Source: an uncultured Pelagibacteraceae bacterium (GTDB lineage: Bacteria > Pseudomonadota > Alphaproteobacteria > Pelagibacterales > Pelagibacteraceae). Taken from it: 47,742 bases of DNA. Location of the stretch: assembly GCA_902545945.1 (NCBI GenBank), contig CACCID010000007.1, positions 1-47,742 on the forward strand, written 5' to 3'. A program made the translations under genes and the position numbers. Position 1 is the first letter of the stretch. Every line of letters starts with the position of its first letter. Below, in pieces: positions 35,233-43,171 of the stretch. The notes under the pieces were generated by a model that was not told the origin of the DNA, did not search any database, and was given only the letters and a program-made list of their open reading frames with translations.

Positions 35233-35295
35233 ACTAAAACTTTAACTATTTTGCCGTCTATCTCAAGACAAAATTTAATAAAACTGTAATATTTG

Positions 35296-36492
35296 CTAAA
35301 ATTTTGAAAAATGGACCTTTATTTCGGTGCCATTTTGAGCCTCACTTTTTATCTCTAGTTCTCCTCTATGCTGATTAACAATGTGCTTCACGATCGCCAT
35401 TCCAAGTCCAGTGCCACCAACTTTTTTACTTTTAGCGGCATCAACTCTAAAAAATCTTTCAGTAATTCTCGGAAGTTGTTCAGTTGGAATTCCAATACCA
35501 TTATCTTTAATGGACACGATATAAGAATCTCCTATAACTTTTCCATTACCTTGCCCGCAATTAATTTCAATCTTTTTATTTTTTTCTGAATATTTTATAC
35601 TATTATCAATAATATTTGAAAAAACTTCAATTAATTTTTCATGATCGCCTTTAATAAAGAAATCATCTTTTATATTATTTTTAAATTCAAAAGATTTTAA
35701 ATTTTTTTGATGGATATCTTCAACGTTACTTAAAATTTCTTTTAAATTTACTTTATCTTGAGGCTGTATATGTTCCTCTAACTCAATTCTACTTAATGAA
35801 AGTAAATCTTTAATTAAGCTTTCCATCCTATCAGCTTGCTCAAGCATTATCGGTATGAATTTTTTTTGTGCTTCTAAATCATCTTTCGCATGTCCGCTTA
35901 TAGTTTCTAGAAATCCTTTAATAGAAACTAAAGGCGTTTTAAGTTCATGGCTTACATTGGCTACAAAATCAGATTTGAACCTTTGCGCTTTTATAATATC
36001 AGTTAAATCTTTTAGAAATAAAACAACTGAGTCAGGATCATCGACATATGAGGTCGGTCCAGAGAATAGATGAACTTTAAAGAACTGAAATGAGGGAGAG
36101 GATAATTCTAAATCCATAGTAATTGTCTCTTTTTTTAAAAGCACTAAATCAATATTTTGGAGTAAATCAGGAACTCTCAATAAAGTAGCCACGTGCTTAT
36201 TTAAATTATTTTCTCCAAATTTTTTTTTTGCACTACTATTAAAAAATTTGATATTTTTAAATTTATCTACAATTAAAATTAGATCATCGATTTGATTTAT
36301 AATCTTTACTTGCTCATTAGTTTTTTCAATATTTTCATTGGTGATGTCTTCTATTCCCTCTTCATTATTACTTGGTTTGTTCTCTCTCTTAATATCGGAT
36401 CTTGCCTCCATACCTTCTACAATTGATTTTCTGGATACTGCAATTACTACGATCACAATTATTCCAGCAAGAGAGTAAAATAAGAATTCCAT
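35296..36492 (-). CDS. phoR: Phosphate-regulon sensor histidine kinase PhoR
   Basis: A 398-residue kinase with a single N-terminal membrane segment (about 4-20), a PAS-like region (about 62-165), and the HisKA box FVANVSHELKTPLVSIKGFLETI with phosphoacceptor His182. The HATPase domain has the N box VFSNIIDNSIKYSEK, G1 VSIKDNGIGIP and G2 GGTGLGMAIVKHI. The small extracytoplasmic part and PAS region are typical of PhoR, which senses phosphate through PstSCAB-PhoU. Here phoR is separated from phoB by the whole pst operon and lies downstream of the lipid-remodelling genes. Confidence 0.9.
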   Translation of the reverse strand: MEFLFYSLAGIIVIVVIAVSRKSIVEGMEARSDIKRENKPSNNEEGIEDITNENIEKTNEQVKIINQIDDLILIVDKFKNIKFFNSSAKKKFGENNLNKHVATLLRVPDLLQNIDLVLLKKETITMDLELSSPSFQFFKVHLFSGPTSYVDDPDSVVLFLKDLTDIIKAQRFKSDFVANVSHELKTPLVSIKGFLETISGHAKDDLEAQKKFIPIMLEQADRMESLIKDLLSLSRIELEEHIQPQDKVNLKEILSNVEDIHQKNLKSFEFKNNIKDDFFIKGDHEKLIEVFSNIIDNSIKYSEKNKKIEINCGQGNGKVIGDSYIVSIKDNGIGIPTEQLPRITERFFRVDAAKSKKVGGTGLGMAIVKHIVNQHRGELEIKSEAQNGTEIKVHFSKF

Positions 36493-36534
36493 GATTTGAT
36501 TATACTTTAAAGATATAGACTAAAGAAATATTTT

Positions 36535-37542
36535 TTAGCGGTTTGATACCGCACTATTTAAAAAGATTTTTGCGCAATTTTCCCAGGTATATTTTTTTGC
36601 ATGCTCAATGCAAGCGCTTCTATCTGACTTAAGAGCTTCAAGTGCTGCTTTTTTAAGATCGTTGTTTAACGAGCCAATGTTTGTACCGTTAAAAATATCT
36701 TTTGGTCCTGCTACTGGGTAAGCAGCTACTGGCAATCCACATTTTAAAGCTTCTATAATTACAATTCCAAAAGTATCTGTTTTGCTCGGGAAAACAAAAA
36801 CATCAGAAGAAGCAAAGTAACTTGCAAGCTCACCATTTGTTCTCTCTCCTTTAAATATTGCTTCAGGGTATTCTTTTTTAAGTTTATCTAAATCAGGTCC
36901 TTTACCAACAACTAGTTTCGTGCCTTCTAACTCTAAATCCAGAAATGCTCTGATGTTCTTCTCAATAGATACCCTACCCACATAAAGATAAATTGGTCTT
37001 TTATACTCTAAATTAATCTTTTTAGGCTTTTGAAATGCCCCGTGGTTTGCCCCTCTGGTCCAAACAACCATCTTATCCTTATCAAAACCAATTTCTTGAA
37101 GTTCATCTTTCATTGATTGAGTTGTTACTAAAATTTTTTCCGCCTTTGAATGAAATCCTTTAAGGAACTTTTGAGCAAGCTTAATTGGCAAATAAGGATA
37201 GTATAGCTTCAAATATTTATCAAATTGAGTATGGTAAGACGTGGTAAACTTAAGCTTATTTTTTACACAATATCTTTTTGCAAATATTCCTATCGGGCCT
37301 TCTGTAGCTATGTGAATTATGTCAGCATCGGCTTTAGAAATTAATCTACCTACTCTAGGCCAAACATTAAGAGAAAGTTTTATTTCATTATATTTTGGCA
37401 TTGGCACAGTAAAAAATTGATTAGGTTCAATATATTCAACCTGATGTCCAATTTTTTTTAATTCATCGCCAAGATTTTTTAAAGTTCTACAAACACCATT
37501 CACTTGCGGATACCAGGCATCAGTAACGATTAAAATTTTCAT
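36535..37542 (-). CDS. Family GT4 glycosyltransferase, Agt-like glycolipid synthase
   Basis: A 335-residue GT-B glycosyltransferase. The N-terminal domain starts VTDAWYPQVNGVCRTLKNLGDELKKIGH. The C-terminal domain has PIYLYVGRVSIEKNI and the GT4 EX7E-type donor site DTFGIVIIEALKCGLPVAA. It overlaps the PlcP-like gene by 4 nt. In other marine Alphaproteobacteria a plcP-agt pair makes mono- or glucuronosyl-diacylglycerol from the diacylglycerol that PlcP releases under phosphate starvation. Family membership is clear; the lipid acceptor is inferred from the gene pair. Confidence 0.85.
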   Translation of the reverse strand: MKILIVTDAWYPQVNGVCRTLKNLGDELKKIGHQVEYIEPNQFFTVPMPKYNEIKLSLNVWPRVGRLISKADADIIHIATEGPIGIFAKRYCVKNKLKFTTSYHTQFDKYLKLYYPYLPIKLAQKFLKGFHSKAEKILVTTQSMKDELQEIGFDKDKMVVWTRGANHGAFQKPKKINLEYKRPIYLYVGRVSIEKNIRAFLDLELEGTKLVVGKGPDLDKLKKEYPEAIFKGERTNGELASYFASSDVFVFPSKTDTFGIVIIEALKCGLPVAAYPVAGPKDIFNGTNIGSLNNDLKKAALEALKSDRSACIEHAKKYTWENCAKIFLNSAVSNR

Positions 37543-38354
37543 TTATTTACTACTTTTAGATATGGCTCGTAATCGACAACATCACCTCTGATTTTGTCCC
37601 AGTCAATAACTTCCATGCGACCATCGAAATGTTCTACCAAGAAAGTTGCACCTTCTACCCAATCACCACAATTTAAATATCTCACACCATCTAAGACTTG
37701 ATCGGCAGAATGATGAATATGACCACAAATTATACCATCAACATTTTTTCTTTTAGCATAAGTTGCTAAAGTTTTTTCATAATCGCCTATATATTTTACA
37801 GCGTTCTTTACTTTGTGTTTTAAATATTTTGCTAAAGACCAATTACCCTTTTTAAATAATCTTCTAAAAAAATTGATAACAACATTAAACTCAAGTAAAA
37901 AACTATAAGCAATAGCTCCTACTTTTGATAACCATGGAGCATATTTCATCACTCCATCCCAGGCATCACCATGAACAACAATATACTTTTTATTATCTGC
38001 CGAGACATGTATAGCTCTGTTAATTACTTCGATATCTCCAAAGTGTAATGGTAAAAACTTTCTAAACACATCATCATGATTTCCAACAATATATTTTACT
38101 TTTGTTCCATGTCTAGCTTTTCTTAATGTTTTTTGAATCACATCATTATGTTCTTGAGGCCAGTAAAATTTTGTTTTTAAAGCCCAAACATCAATGATAT
38201 CACCAACAAGATATAAATTCTCTGACCTTGAATGTTTGTAAAATTCTAATAATTTGTTTGCTGCACTTTTTCTATGCCCAAGGTGCAAGTCGGAAATAAA
38301 GATGCTTTTGTAATTTAAAATCTTTCCCTTAGATTTAGTTTGAATTGTTTCCAT
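37539..38354 (-). CDS. plcP: PlcP-like metallophosphoesterase (phospholipase C)
   Basis: A calcineurin-fold phosphoesterase. Metal-binding motifs are FISDLHLGH (DxH), LVGDIIDVW (GD), VGNHDD (GNHD), VHGDAWD and CGHIHH (GHxH). Such proteins are often annotated as UDP-2,3-diacylglucosamine pyrophosphatase, but the fusion-like pairing with an Agt-type glycosyltransferase and the Pho cluster setting favours PlcP, which removes phospholipid headgroups to give diacylglycerol. I start it at the ATG at 38354 (METIQTK, 271 residues). The longer frame from 38393 would begin at or before the likely transcription start set by the Pho-box-like repeat. Confidence 0.82.
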   Translation of the reverse strand: METIQTKSKGKILNYKSIFISDLHLGHRKSAANKLLEFYKHSRSENLYLVGDIIDVWALKTKFYWPQEHNDVIQKTLRKARHGTKVKYIVGNHDDVFRKFLPLHFGDIEVINRAIHVSADNKKYIVVHGDAWDGVMKYAPWLSKVGAIAYSFLLEFNVVINFFRRLFKKGNWSLAKYLKHKVKNAVKYIGDYEKTLATYAKRKNVDGIICGHIHHSADQVLDGVRYLNCGDWVEGATFLVEHFDGRMEVIDWDKIRGDVVDYEPYLKVVNK

Positions 38355-38398
38355 ATTTTTTATAAAACGAATCTCTAGTAAAAGTAGAATCATAAATA

Positions 38399-38416
38399 TG
38401 TTACAGAATTGTTAAA
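38399..38416 (-). promoter_or_regulatory. Second Pho-box-like repeat, between plcP and a lipid kinase gene
   Basis: On the minus strand, TTTAACA-ATTC-TGTAACA; on the plus strand, TGTTACA-GAAT-TGTTAAA. It has the same 7-4-7 layout and 11-bp period as the pstS site, and shares the half site TGTAACA with it. It is 45 nt from the plcP ATG but only 2 nt from the divergent kinase ATG, so plcP is the better target. Confidence 0.55.
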
Positions 38417-38418
38417 AT

Positions 38419-39315
38419 ATGAATAAAAAATTGAATTTTGCAGTGATATTTAACGCAAATGCAGCAGGTGGTAGAAAACTTAAATTAATTAACAAGGTCA
38501 TTAATCTTTTAGAAAAAAATCATATTGTAGATCTTTTTAAAACCGAAAGCGAAGATCATGCAAGGAGTGTATTTAAAGAATTGTCTAATAAAAAATTTGA
38601 TCGGTTAGTATTTGCTGGCGGTGACGGGAGCGTATGTTTTGGTATTAATGAAATGTTTAAAAGTGATAATCTAAAAGACAAATTAGTTGGATACATACCT
38701 GCTGGCACTGCAAATATTTTACAAATAGAAACTCAAATTAAGAAAAAGGCGGAGGAGATTTACAACGTCCTAGTATCAGATAATCATAAGAAAATTTCAT
38801 TAGCAAAAATAAATGATAAGTACTTTTTCTTGATGGCTGGTGTAGGTTTTGACTCTCGAATTGTTGAGTCCATTAATACTAATATTAAAAAGTATCTTGG
38901 AAAAGTAATTTTCGCTTTAAAAGGTTTTCAGCATTTTTTATTTTTAAAAAATAATAAAATGGAGGTTAAGGTAGATAATGAAAAAATTATGGCTGATTGG
39001 ATTTTATGTACTAATTCAAAATACTATGCTGGTCCCCATTCTATAACTAATGATACCAATATATTTGAAAACAGGATAGTGGCTTACATATTTAAAGACC
39101 TGACCAGAATAAAATTACTTTATTATGTTTGGTTAATTTTAACCAAAGGCGACTTAACTCCTGCAAAAAGTGTAATTAAAAAAGAATTGAACAGATTAAA
39201 AATAAATGGTGTAAACAATAAAGTTCTATCACAAGTTGATGGTGAAAATTGTGGTTACGTAAACAGTCTTGAAATCCAAAAAACAGACAGATTTATAAAT
39301 TTATTAGTTCCGTAG
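38419..39315 (+). CDS. Diacylglycerol kinase-family lipid kinase (YegS/BmrU type)
   Basis: A 298-residue DAGK catalytic-domain protein. The N-terminus is FAVIFNANAAGGRKLKL, the nucleotide site is VFAGGDGSV (about 64-72), with IPAGTAN (about 92-98) and GVGFDSRIV further on. The family phosphorylates diacylglycerol or related lipids, so it could return PlcP-released diacylglycerol to phospholipid synthesis when phosphate is available. It diverges from plcP. The ATG at 38419 is well placed because the conserved N-terminal strand starts at residue 6. The following 101-nt gap holds only the leader of the next gene. Confidence 0.88.
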   Translation: MNKKLNFAVIFNANAAGGRKLKLINKVINLLEKNHIVDLFKTESEDHARSVFKELSNKKFDRLVFAGGDGSVCFGINEMFKSDNLKDKLVGYIPAGTANILQIETQIKKKAEEIYNVLVSDNHKKISLAKINDKYFFLMAGVGFDSRIVESINTNIKKYLGKVIFALKGFQHFLFLKNNKMEVKVDNEKIMADWILCTNSKYYAGPHSITNDTNIFENRIVAYIFKDLTRIKLLYYVWLILTKGDLTPAKSVIKKELNRLKINGVNNKVLSQVDGENCGYVNSLEIQKTDRFINLLVP

Positions 39316-39416
39316 GATTTTCTAAATCTTTTCAACTTTTAGTTTAAAAGATTTTTCTTAATTTCATTTGAAAAATTTTTTAGATTATTTTAGATTTTTC
39401 TTTTTGGAGGAATAAT

Positions 39417-39614
39417 ATGAAAAAAAAATTAAAAAAAAACGAAAAGAAAAAGAAAAAAATACTAAAATCAATCGATAAGCTTAAAAATAAGATAAGCACT
39501 AAACAAAAAAAACTATCAAAGATTGATCTAAAGATAGCTAGTATCGAGAAAAAAATCGCTGAAAAAAGAGCTAACAAAAATAAAGAACCTATCACAGCAT
39601 CTTTAAATAATTAG
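39417..39614 (+). CDS. Lysine-rich small coiled-coil protein
   Basis: A 65-residue, extremely basic protein: nearly half of residues 2-55 are Lys, with regularly spaced Ile and Leu (KILKSIDKLKNKIS.., KIDLKIASIEKKIAEK), which predicts one long amphipathic helix or coiled coil. There is no signal peptide and no Cys. It is likely to be a real gene: an ideal GGAGG ribosome-binding site lies 6 nt before the ATG, rare in this window, and a hairpin terminator follows 19 nt after the stop. Function is unknown; binding to nucleic acid or acidic partners is a guess from charge. The antisense frame on this region is a phenylalanine-rich shadow. Confidence 0.75.
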   Translation: MKKKLKKNEKKKKKILKSIDKLKNKISTKQKKLSKIDLKIASIEKKIAEKRANKNKEPITASLNN

Positions 39615-39633
39615 TTTATAAAGTAATTAAATG

Positions 39634-39657
39634 CCCCTGATTCAAAAACATCAGGGG
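39634..39657. terminator. Hairpin terminator between convergent genes
   Basis: Arms CCCCTGAT (39634-39641) and ATCAGGGG (39650-39657) with an 8-nt loop, between the lysine-rich gene and the convergent SMR-like gene. Short T runs on the plus side (TTTA) make it a modest terminator, probably used from both sides. Confidence 0.75.
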
Positions 39658-39658
39658 T

Positions 39659-40003
39659 TTACTTTAATTTACCAAAAAGGTTTAAAAGTATAACTCCTGA
39701 AACAATTAAAATTAATCCAACAGTACCATAAAGATTAGGAGTTTGATTGTATTTAAATATTCCAAATAATGTAACTGCAGTTATTGTTAATGCTCCGTAA
39801 GTGGCATAAGTAAATCCAACAGGTATTATAGTCATTGCTCTAGATAAACAAAAAATACAAACAATAATACTTGTGATACAAAAAATTGTTGGTGTGAGCT
39901 TGGTAAAACTCTCTGTAGTTTTGAGAAAACCGTTAGTGGCAATACCTGTTATAATTGCAAGAATTAAATAAATATAACCAGAGAATAAACTTATACTTTT
40001 CAT
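39659..40003 (-). CDS. SMR-like small four-helix membrane protein
   Basis: A 114-residue protein from the ATG at 40003 (MKSISLF), which forms TAATATG with the upstream stop; the longer frame to 40036 would overlap the neighbour. Four hydrophobic helices and several positions align with EmrE: YIYL near the start, FLKTTESFTKLTPT versus LMKFSEGFTRLWPS, the PVGFTYATYGAL segment versus PTGIAYAIWSGV, and GLILIVSGVILLNL. In this alignment the essential membrane Glu14 of EmrE is replaced by Gly. It may be an SMR relative with another transport mode or a non-multidrug role. Confidence 0.78.
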   Translation of the reverse strand: MKSISLFSGYIYLILAIITGIATNGFLKTTESFTKLTPTIFCITSIIVCIFCLSRAMTIIPVGFTYATYGALTITAVTLFGIFKYNQTPNLYGTVGLILIVSGVILLNLFGKLK

Positions 40004-40004
40004 A

Positions 40005-40949
40005 TTATTTAATTTTTGAAAACTGCCCTCCCTCACGGTACATATAAAGATATGAGGCCATTTCTTTTTCTACATCAGATGGCGCTATGCCTAAATCTTT
40101 TAAAGTGAGGTGATTGTTTGACACAACATTATCTCCCTCAGATAAAATTTCGCACTGATCTCGTGTTAAGATTGGTGGGAAGGGAAGTAAATCAGTAATT
40201 GAGCTTTGAATTTTTGCTAAAGGCATTGGCATTTCAACAATAAATCTTTTTTTACCAATTATTCTCATAATTGAAGTTATCATTTCTTTCATAGAAAATA
40301 TTTTTGGTCCACCAATTTCATATATCTTTTTGAAATTATTTTTTTCTTCTATTATTTTTATTATTGCACTTACAACATCTGAAACAAGGATAGGCTGTAT
40401 TCTGTATGTCAAATTTGGAATAATAAAGATAGGTAAAAAACTTAAGCGAGCAAATAGTCGTGAGAAGTTAGATGTAGGACTTTCTATAACTGATGGCCTT
40501 AAAATAATTGTTCTTTCAAAATTATTTAAAGCATTTTGCTCACCTTTAAATTTTGATCTTTGATATGCACTTTTAGAGTCAGGTGAGCTTCCAAGAGCAG
40601 AAACTGTAATAAATTTCTCAACATTAGCTTTAGAACATAACTTAGAGATAGCTTGAGGAATACCAGCATGAATTTGATCAAATTTTTGCTTTCTCGTTTC
40701 GTATAAGATGCCAATAAGATTGATAACTATATCTGAATTTTTGATTGCTTCTTCAATTTTATCAAAATTTTTAGCGTCCCACTCAAGTAATTCTAAAGCT
40801 CCAGGTGTTGCTTGAGTCTTTAAAAAAGCGTTTTGATAAGGATTTCGAGTAGTAGCAATAATTCTAAAATTTTTTTTGATCAAAGAATTGACTAAATTCC
40901 TACCTATAGTACCAGATGCACCAAGCAGTGTTATAATTTTATTTTTCAT
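40005..40949 (-). CDS. Complex I NDUFA9-like NAD(P)-binding protein
   Basis: A 314-residue atypical short-chain dehydrogenase. The dinucleotide-binding motif is LLGASGTIGRNLV (8-20). Further blocks are VINLIGILYE, ITVSALGSSPDSKSAYQRSKFKGEQN (the YxxxK-like region), IILRPSVI and RIQPILVSDVVSAI. These match the NDUFA9 subgroup (complex I accessory subunit family), common in Alphaproteobacteria. Whether it binds complex I or acts in quinone synthesis is not established here. It is followed directly by the SMR-like gene and diverges from rnd. Confidence 0.85.
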   Translation of the reverse strand: MKNKIITLLGASGTIGRNLVNSLIKKNFRIIATTRNPYQNAFLKTQATPGALELLEWDAKNFDKIEEAIKNSDIVINLIGILYETRKQKFDQIHAGIPQAISKLCSKANVEKFITVSALGSSPDSKSAYQRSKFKGEQNALNNFERTIILRPSVIESPTSNFSRLFARLSFLPIFIIPNLTYRIQPILVSDVVSAIIKIIEEKNNFKKIYEIGGPKIFSMKEMITSIMRIIGKKRFIVEMPMPLAKIQSSITDLLPFPPILTRDQCEILSEGDNVVSNNHLTLKDLGIAPSDVEKEMASYLYMYREGGQFSKIK

Positions 40950-40967
40950 GCTATTAGAAAGTTATAT

Positions 40968-41591
40968 ATGAAAATTATTAAGTTAAAAGAGGACATTACT
41001 AAAGAAATAGCTGGTTCATTTAAAAATAGTATTGCAATAGATACTGAGGCAACAGGACTTCAAATTCCGGAGAGAGATAAATTAAGCTTAATTCAAATTT
41101 GTGACGAAGAAGGAAATGTATTCATTATTCAGCCCAATAAAAATAATTATAAAGCACCAAATTTAGTTTCAGTTTTAGAAAATGAGAAGATATTAAAAAT
41201 TGGACATTTTTTAAGATTTGACAAAAATGCACTTGAGTTTTTTTTAAAATGCAAAATTAAGAATATATTTGATACAAAAATTGCATCTAAAATTGTTAGA
41301 ACTTACACAGATAGTCATGGATTGAAAAACTTAGTATTAGAATTTTGTAATAAGTCTTTGGATAAAAGACAGGGAAGCAGTGACTGGAATAAAGACATTA
41401 ATGAATTATCAGATAAACAGCTAGAGTATGCTGCTAATGATGTGATTTTTTTACATAAAATAAAAAATGAATTAGAAAGAATGCTTATTCGCGAAAAAAG
41501 AATAGACATTTTCAAAAGATGCATATCTTTTTTAGATACAAGGGTTGAGCTAGATCAAAACGGATTTAAGTTTGATATTTTTGAACATTAA
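40968..41591 (+). CDS. rnd: Ribonuclease D, single-domain form
   Basis: A 3'-5' exoribonuclease of the DEDD family, 207 residues: the exonuclease domain only, without the HRDC domains of E. coli RNase D. Motif I is AIDTEATGL (Asp22, Glu24 by position), motif II is ILKIGHFLRFD, and motif III is LEYAANDVIFLHKI. It probably trims tRNA and other stable RNA 3' ends. The stop overlaps the kdsD start (TAATG). Confidence 0.9.
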   Translation: MKIIKLKEDITKEIAGSFKNSIAIDTEATGLQIPERDKLSLIQICDEEGNVFIIQPNKNNYKAPNLVSVLENEKILKIGHFLRFDKNALEFFLKCKIKNIFDTKIASKIVRTYTDSHGLKNLVLEFCNKSLDKRQGSSDWNKDINELSDKQLEYAANDVIFLHKIKNELERMLIREKRIDIFKRCISFLDTRVELDQNGFKFDIFEH

Positions 41592-42568
41592 TGAATAAAA
41601 AACATTATATTGAATTAGCAAAAAAAGCAGCCGCCATTCAAATTGGTGAATTAAAAAAAATAAAAAAAGTATTTAATAAAAATTTCATTAATGCCATTGA
41701 ATTAATTCAAAATTGTAAAGGGAAAGTGATTTTTTCTGGAGTAGGGAAAAATTCTTTTATTTGTAAAAAAGCATCGGCAACTTTTTCGAGTGTAGGTATT
41801 CCAAGTTTTTTTGTTGATCCTACTGGTGTTTCACACGGTGATGCTGGACAAATTGAAAAAAAAGATATTTTAATTATTATTTCAAATTCAGGTAATACTG
41901 CTGAGTTAGTAAACCTTCTAAAATATGCTAATCGTTTTAGAATAAAAATAATTGGAATAGCCTCAAACTCAAAAAGTACATTGATTAAAGCTAGTGATAT
42001 TAAAATTATCTATCCAAAATTAAAAGAATCTGATCCTAACAACATTGTGCCAACAACTTCAACCTCTTTTGTAATGATGCTTTGTGATTGTTTTGCGACA
42101 ACTATTATGGAAAAAAGAAAATTCACAAAAGAAAATTTCTTTCTTTATCATAAAGGAGGAAATCTTGGTTCATCACTTAGATTAGCTAAAGACATAATGG
42201 TTACTGGAAAAAAAATACCTTTAATCGATTATAAAAAAAATTTTAATCAAGCTTTAAAAATAATGAACGAAAAAAAACTAGGAGTAATCGTAATAACTAA
42301 AAATAAGTTTATTAAAGGTTTAATTACTGATGGCGATTTGAGGAGAGTTTTAAATAGTAATTCAAATGAAAAAAGTCTTGAAAAATTAACAAGAAATTAT
42401 CCATTAGTTATAAATGAAAATATGCCGGCCTCAAAAGCTTTAGCAATTTGCAATGAAAAAAAAATTACATCTTTATTGGTGGTATCTGATAAAGATTTGA
42501 ATAAAAAAAATAAGAAATTAAAAGGTATTATACATATCCACTTCCTTTTGGGCTCTGGATTAAAATAG
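41591..42568 (+). CDS. kdsD: Arabinose-5-phosphate isomerase
   Basis: Converts ribulose 5-phosphate to arabinose 5-phosphate, the KDO precursor. The 325 residues comprise an N-terminal SIS domain (GKVIFSGVGKNSFICKKASATFSSVGIPSFFVDPTGVSHGDAG, then IIISNSGNTAELV) and two C-terminal CBS domains (KDIMVTGKKIPLI.., GLITDGDLRRVL). It is the typical KpsF/GutQ architecture. It is the second gene of the run rnd-kdsD-lptC-lptB and pairs with kdsB at 18125. Confidence 0.93.
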   Translation: MNKKHYIELAKKAAAIQIGELKKIKKVFNKNFINAIELIQNCKGKVIFSGVGKNSFICKKASATFSSVGIPSFFVDPTGVSHGDAGQIEKKDILIIISNSGNTAELVNLLKYANRFRIKIIGIASNSKSTLIKASDIKIIYPKLKESDPNNIVPTTSTSFVMMLCDCFATTIMEKRKFTKENFFLYHKGGNLGSSLRLAKDIMVTGKKIPLIDYKKNFNQALKIMNEKKLGVIVITKNKFIKGLITDGDLRRVLNSNSNEKSLEKLTRNYPLVINENMPASKALAICNEKKITSLLVVSDKDLNKKNKKLKGIIHIHFLLGSGLK

Positions 42569-42571
42569 CAA

Positions 42572-43171
42572 ATGATTAAAAGAAAAGATAAGATTAGACT
42601 AATACAGTTCTTATTATTATTTATTGGAACTTTAATAGTTTTTTTTACTTATTTTAATAAAGAAAAACCTCAGGAAAAAATCATTTCATCAATCGATAAA
42701 GAAAATATAAAAAAAACCGAAAATGAGTCATCAGATCAATTAGATTACTTCTATAATATAAAATATTCTGGTCTTGATTTGCAAGGAAACAGATATGTTC
42801 TTAAATCAAAGGAAGCACAAGTTAATAAAAATTTACAAGAGATAGTTAATATGAATTTTGTAAATGCTGTTTTTTATTTTAAAGATAACACGACTTTAGT
42901 CATTCATTCAGATAAAGGTGTATACAATAATAAAAGTTTAGATATGATTTTTGAAAAAAATGTAAAAGCAAATTACGAAGGTAGTGAACTTTATGGGGAA
43001 AAAATAGTTTATTTAAATTCAAAAAAATTACTCGAAGTCTTAGATAATGTAAAATTGATTGATGTAAAAGGTACTATGGTGGCAGATAAGCTTTTATTTG
43101 ATTTAGAAACAAAAACATTGGATATTTCCTCATACAATAATAAAGTAAACACTAATATAAATTTAAAATGA
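42572..43171 (+). CDS. lptC: LPS export protein LptC
   Basis: A 199-residue bitopic inner-membrane protein: one N-terminal membrane segment (about 10-27), a polar linker, then a beta-rich periplasmic OstA-like domain (YSGLDLQGNRYVLKSKEAQVN.., TTLVIHSDKGVYNNKSLDMIFEKNVKANYEGSELYGEKIVYL). LptC receives LPS from the LptB2FG complex and passes it to LptA. The size is normal for LptC alone. The gene overlaps lptB by 4 nt. No lptA is present between them, unlike the common lptC-lptA-lptB order. Confidence 0.82.
   Translation: MIKRKDKIRLIQFLLLFIGTLIVFFTYFNKEKPQEKIISSIDKENIKKTENESSDQLDYFYNIKYSGLDLQGNRYVLKSKEAQVNKNLQEIVNMNFVNAVFYFKDNTTLVIHSDKGVYNNKSLDMIFEKNVKANYEGSELYGEKIVYLNSKKLLEVLDNVKLIDVKGTMVADKLLFDLETKTLDISSYNNKVNTNINLK

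Noticed and set aside
35274-35291. Third Pho-box-like repeat upstream of the unknown exported protein
   Set aside because: Matches are weak (TTTAATA-AAAC-TGTAATA), orientation is opposite to the gene compared with the pstS site, and A/T-rich DNA gives such matches by chance.
36493-36534. TATAAT 8 nt upstream of phoR as a separate promoter
   Set aside because: No -35 at a suitable distance and almost no leader would remain; phoR may simply be co-transcribed with plcP-agt.
38355-38393. 13-residue N-terminal extension of the PlcP-like protein
   Set aside because: Its ATG is too close to the Pho-box-like repeat for the promoter geometry, and the metal-binding domain begins normally after residue 14. 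Not excluded if another promoter is used.
39380-39595. A 71-codon Phe/Leu-rich minus-strand frame that could pass as a membrane protein
   Set aside because: It is the complement of the A-rich lysine codons of the small basic protein, which has the better ribosome site and terminator.
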